Shown: piece after piece, positions 5,499-6,358 of the stretch
How the letters are laid out: every line of letters begins with the position of its first letter
How positions within the stretch are numbered: position 1 is the stretch's first letter
Source of the DNA: an uncultured Clostridia bacterium
Lineage (GTDB): Bacteria > Bacillota > Clostridia > Oscillospirales > Acutalibacteraceae
Assembly (NCBI GenBank): GCA_947165115.1
Contig: CAMUZD010000102.1
Span: forward strand, 1 to 6,358
DNA length: 6,358 nucleotides
Direction: 5' to 3'
Made by a program: the position numbers and the translations under genes
Notes under the pieces: model-generated
The model's database searches: none
Seen by the model: only the letters and a program-made list of their open reading frames with translations
Told to the model about the DNA's origin: nothing

Positions 5499-5762
5499 AT
5501 GACACAGGCAGAAAAACAGGCAATCATGCAGGAATACGCAACCCACGAGGGCGACACCGGTTCACCGGAAGTTCAGATCGCTGTTCTCACCAAGAGAATC
5601 AACGACCTCAACGCCCATCTTCAGATCCACAAGAAGGATCACCACAGCCGCAGAGGCCTTCTCATGATGGTAGGTCACAGAAGAAACCTCCTCGCTTACC
5701 TTCAGAAGGTTGACATTGAGCGTTACCGTTCAATCGTTTCAAGGCTCGGTCTGCGTAAATAA
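5499..5762 (+). CDS. rpsO: 30S ribosomal protein S15
   Basis: An 87-residue protein, near the usual 88-89 residues. It binds the central domain of 16S rRNA at the helix 20-22 junction early in 30S assembly. Family hallmarks are GDTGSPEVQ (18-26), the RNA-contacting HKKDHHSRRGL (44-54) and the C-terminal YRSIVSRLGLRK. The start is the ATG at 5499. A GTG nine bases earlier (5490) is in frame but is part of the GAGGTG ribosome binding site (5487-5492), which sits 6 nt before the ATG. It has a strong promoter, a structured leader and its own terminator, and is followed by pnp in the conserved rpsO-pnp order. The protein itself shows nothing unusual. Confidence 0.97.
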   Translation: MTQAEKQAIMQEYATHEGDTGSPEVQIAVLTKRINDLNAHLQIHKKDHHSRRGLLMMVGHRRNLLAYLQKVDIERYRSIVSRLGLRK

Positions 5763-5774
5763 TTGCAAAATCGG

Positions 5775-5804
5775 AGCAGGCGGGATTCCTCGCCTGCTTT
5801 GTTT
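5775..5804 (+). terminator. Rho-independent terminator after rpsO
   Basis: The 8-bp stem AGCAGGCG (5775-5782) / CGCCTGCT (5791-5798) has an 8-nt loop and is followed by TTTGTTT (5798-5804). It starts 12 nt after the rpsO stop. The interrupted T-run may allow some readthrough toward pnp. Confidence 0.88.
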
Positions 5805-5815
5805 CAGTCAGGCTC

Positions 5816-5923
5816 TGTCATTCTGAGGCGCTTGCGCCGAAGAATCTCAAGTTCAGGAGAATTATTGCTTTTGCACTTATAACACGCCTTTTAATGAGAT
5901 CCTTCGCTGCGCTCAGGATGACA
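5816..5923 (+). repeat. ~108-bp imperfect foldback repeat, copy B
   Basis: The left arm (5816-5849) and right arm (5895-5923) have the same paired ends as copy A: TGTCATTCTGAG against CTCAGGATGACA. The GGCGC-TT-GCGCC mini-hairpin is unchanged. Of the nine differences from copy A, seven (six substitutions and the indel) fall between 'ATCTCA' and the right arm's conserved core, so the arms are better conserved than the loop. It begins 12 nt after the rpsO terminator T-run. Confidence 0.88.
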
Positions 5924-5928
5924 AATAC

Positions 5929-5965
5929 TTTAATTCTTAATTCTGAACTCTTAATTCTGAATTAA
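5929..5965 (+). repeat. AT-rich tandem repeat tract
   Basis: Two exact copies of the 12-mer CTTAATTCTGAA (5936-5947 and 5950-5961) are separated by CT and flanked by further TTAATT sequence. The tract includes the 18-nt inverted match to 2231-2248. It abuts copy B of the foldback element by six bases. Confidence 0.75.
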
Positions 5966-5968
5966 AAC

Positions 5969-5980
5969 GCCGCTTGCGGC
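5969..5980. repeat. Perfect GCCGC-TT-GCGGC mini-palindrome
   Basis: Five-base arms flank a TT loop. It has the same layout as the GGCGC-TT-GCGCC inside the foldback elements, though a different sequence. There is no T-run, so it is not a terminator. Confidence 0.55.
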
Positions 5981-5987
5981 ACCCGCA

Positions 5988-6022
5988 ATTCCGCATTCCG
6001 CATTTCTCATTTCTCATTTCGT
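5988..6022 (+). repeat. Five-unit heptanucleotide tandem repeat
   Basis: Five consecutive 7-mers: ATTCCGC, ATTCCGC, ATTTCTC, ATTTCTC, ATTTCGT. The period is exact and the two variants occur in pairs, as slippage duplication would produce. It lies immediately upstream of the pnp leader hairpin and contains no obvious promoter boxes. Confidence 0.7.
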
Positions 6023-6024
6023 CT

Positions 6025-6137
6025 ATTCTCGGGCATTCCCGAAGCTTTTCAGCAGTGAATCGAGGGCAAAGTTTATTATTCACGCCTTATTCTTTGCTCT
6101 GGATTTTCCGCTGAAAACAGGAACTGCCCGATGGAAT
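6025..6137 (+). ncRNA. Long hairpin leader upstream of pnp
   Basis: A single long interrupted hairpin can be traced by hand: 6025-6028 with 6134-6137 (4 bp), 6029-6035 with 6125-6131 (7 bp), 6036-6039 with 6120-6123 (4 bp), 6046-6053 with 6110-6117 (8 bp), 6058-6061 with 6102-6105 (4 bp) and 6063-6071 with 6092-6100 (9 bp including one G-U), closing a 20-nt loop. This is about 36 bp in all. The ribosome binding site follows 14 nt later. Its place directly before pnp suggests a regulatory leader, by analogy to the E. coli pnp leader hairpin, which RNase III cleaves and PNPase uses for autocontrol. The structure is seen; the function is inferred. Confidence 0.72.
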
Positions 6138-6165
6138 AAATAATTTTTCAGAAAGGTATTTCAAA

Positions 6166-6358
6166 ATGGTTTTCAACGAATTCTCAACTTTCAAAAAGTA
6201 TGAAACCGAAATCGCAGGCAGACCCTTCGTTGTCGAAGTCGGCAAGATGGCTCAGCTTGCAGGCGGCAGCTGCCTTGTCCGCTACGGCGAGACCAACGTG
6301 CTCTGCACCGCCACTATGGCTCCGAAGCCCCGTGAGGGCGTCGATTTCTTCCCTCTTT
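6166..6358 (+). CDS. pnp: Polyribonucleotide nucleotidyltransferase (PNPase), 5' end only
   Basis: The first 64 codons of a protein normally around 700 residues; the frame stays open to the window edge. PNPase degrades RNA 3' to 5' with phosphate and is a core part of bacterial mRNA turnover. The visible part is the start of the first RNase PH domain: AGRPFVVEVGKMAQLAGGS (17-35), LVRYGETNVLCTAT and KPREGVDFFPL, all strongly conserved in the family. The ATG at 6166 is preceded by AGAAAGG (6150-6156), with 9 nt spacing. No clear promoter was found between the rpsO terminator and this gene, so transcription probably reaches it by readthrough from rpsO or from a promoter not recognisable by eye. 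Confidence 0.96.
   Translation, partial: MVFNEFSTFKKYETEIAGRPFVVEVGKMAQLAGGSCLVRYGETNVLCTATMAPKPREGVDFFPL

Overview
The window reads as chromosomal DNA from a moderately GC-rich member of the Clostridia, most likely a gut Oscillospiraceae/Ruminococcaceae-type anaerobe. The S15 and PNPase sequences, the AgrC-like kinase, the strong sigma-A promoters (TTGACA/TATAAT type) and the long intergenic stretches of mixed short palindromic repeats all fit that group. The assignment is an inference from sequence style, not from a marker search.

Layout, left to right. (1) Positions 1-573, plus strand: the 3' part of an XRE/S24 self-cleaving repressor. (2) 647-2170, plus strand: a CoA-acylating methylmalonate-semialdehyde dehydrogenase-type ALDH. 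Its consensus promoter overlaps the repressor's stop codon, and a strong terminator follows. (3) 2217-2709: a gene-free convergent spacer built from several unrelated short palindromic repeat types. (4) 5241-2710, minus strand: a two-gene operon. An N-terminally anchored Ntn amidase of the choloylglycine hydrolase/NAAA-acid ceramidase type comes first, followed after 36 nt by an AgrC-type GHKL sensor kinase. No response regulator lies in the window. (5) 5242-5498: divergent promoters for that operon and for rpsO, then a structured rpsO leader. (6) 5499-5762, plus strand: rpsO. (7) 5763-6165: terminator, a second copy of the ~108-bp repeat, AT-rich and heptad repeats, then a very long hairpin just ahead of pnp. 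(8) 6166-6358, plus strand: the 5' end of pnp.

Three points stand out. The amidase-kinase pair looks like a dedicated module for processing and sensing an amide compound. The pnp leader carries an approximately 36-bp interrupted hairpin, similar in layout to the RNase III-processed pnp leader of enterobacteria. The two gene-free regions share repeat families, including two ~92% identical copies of a foldback element. The rpsO-pnp order is the classic conserved one, here pushed apart by about 400 nt of repeat-bearing sequence.
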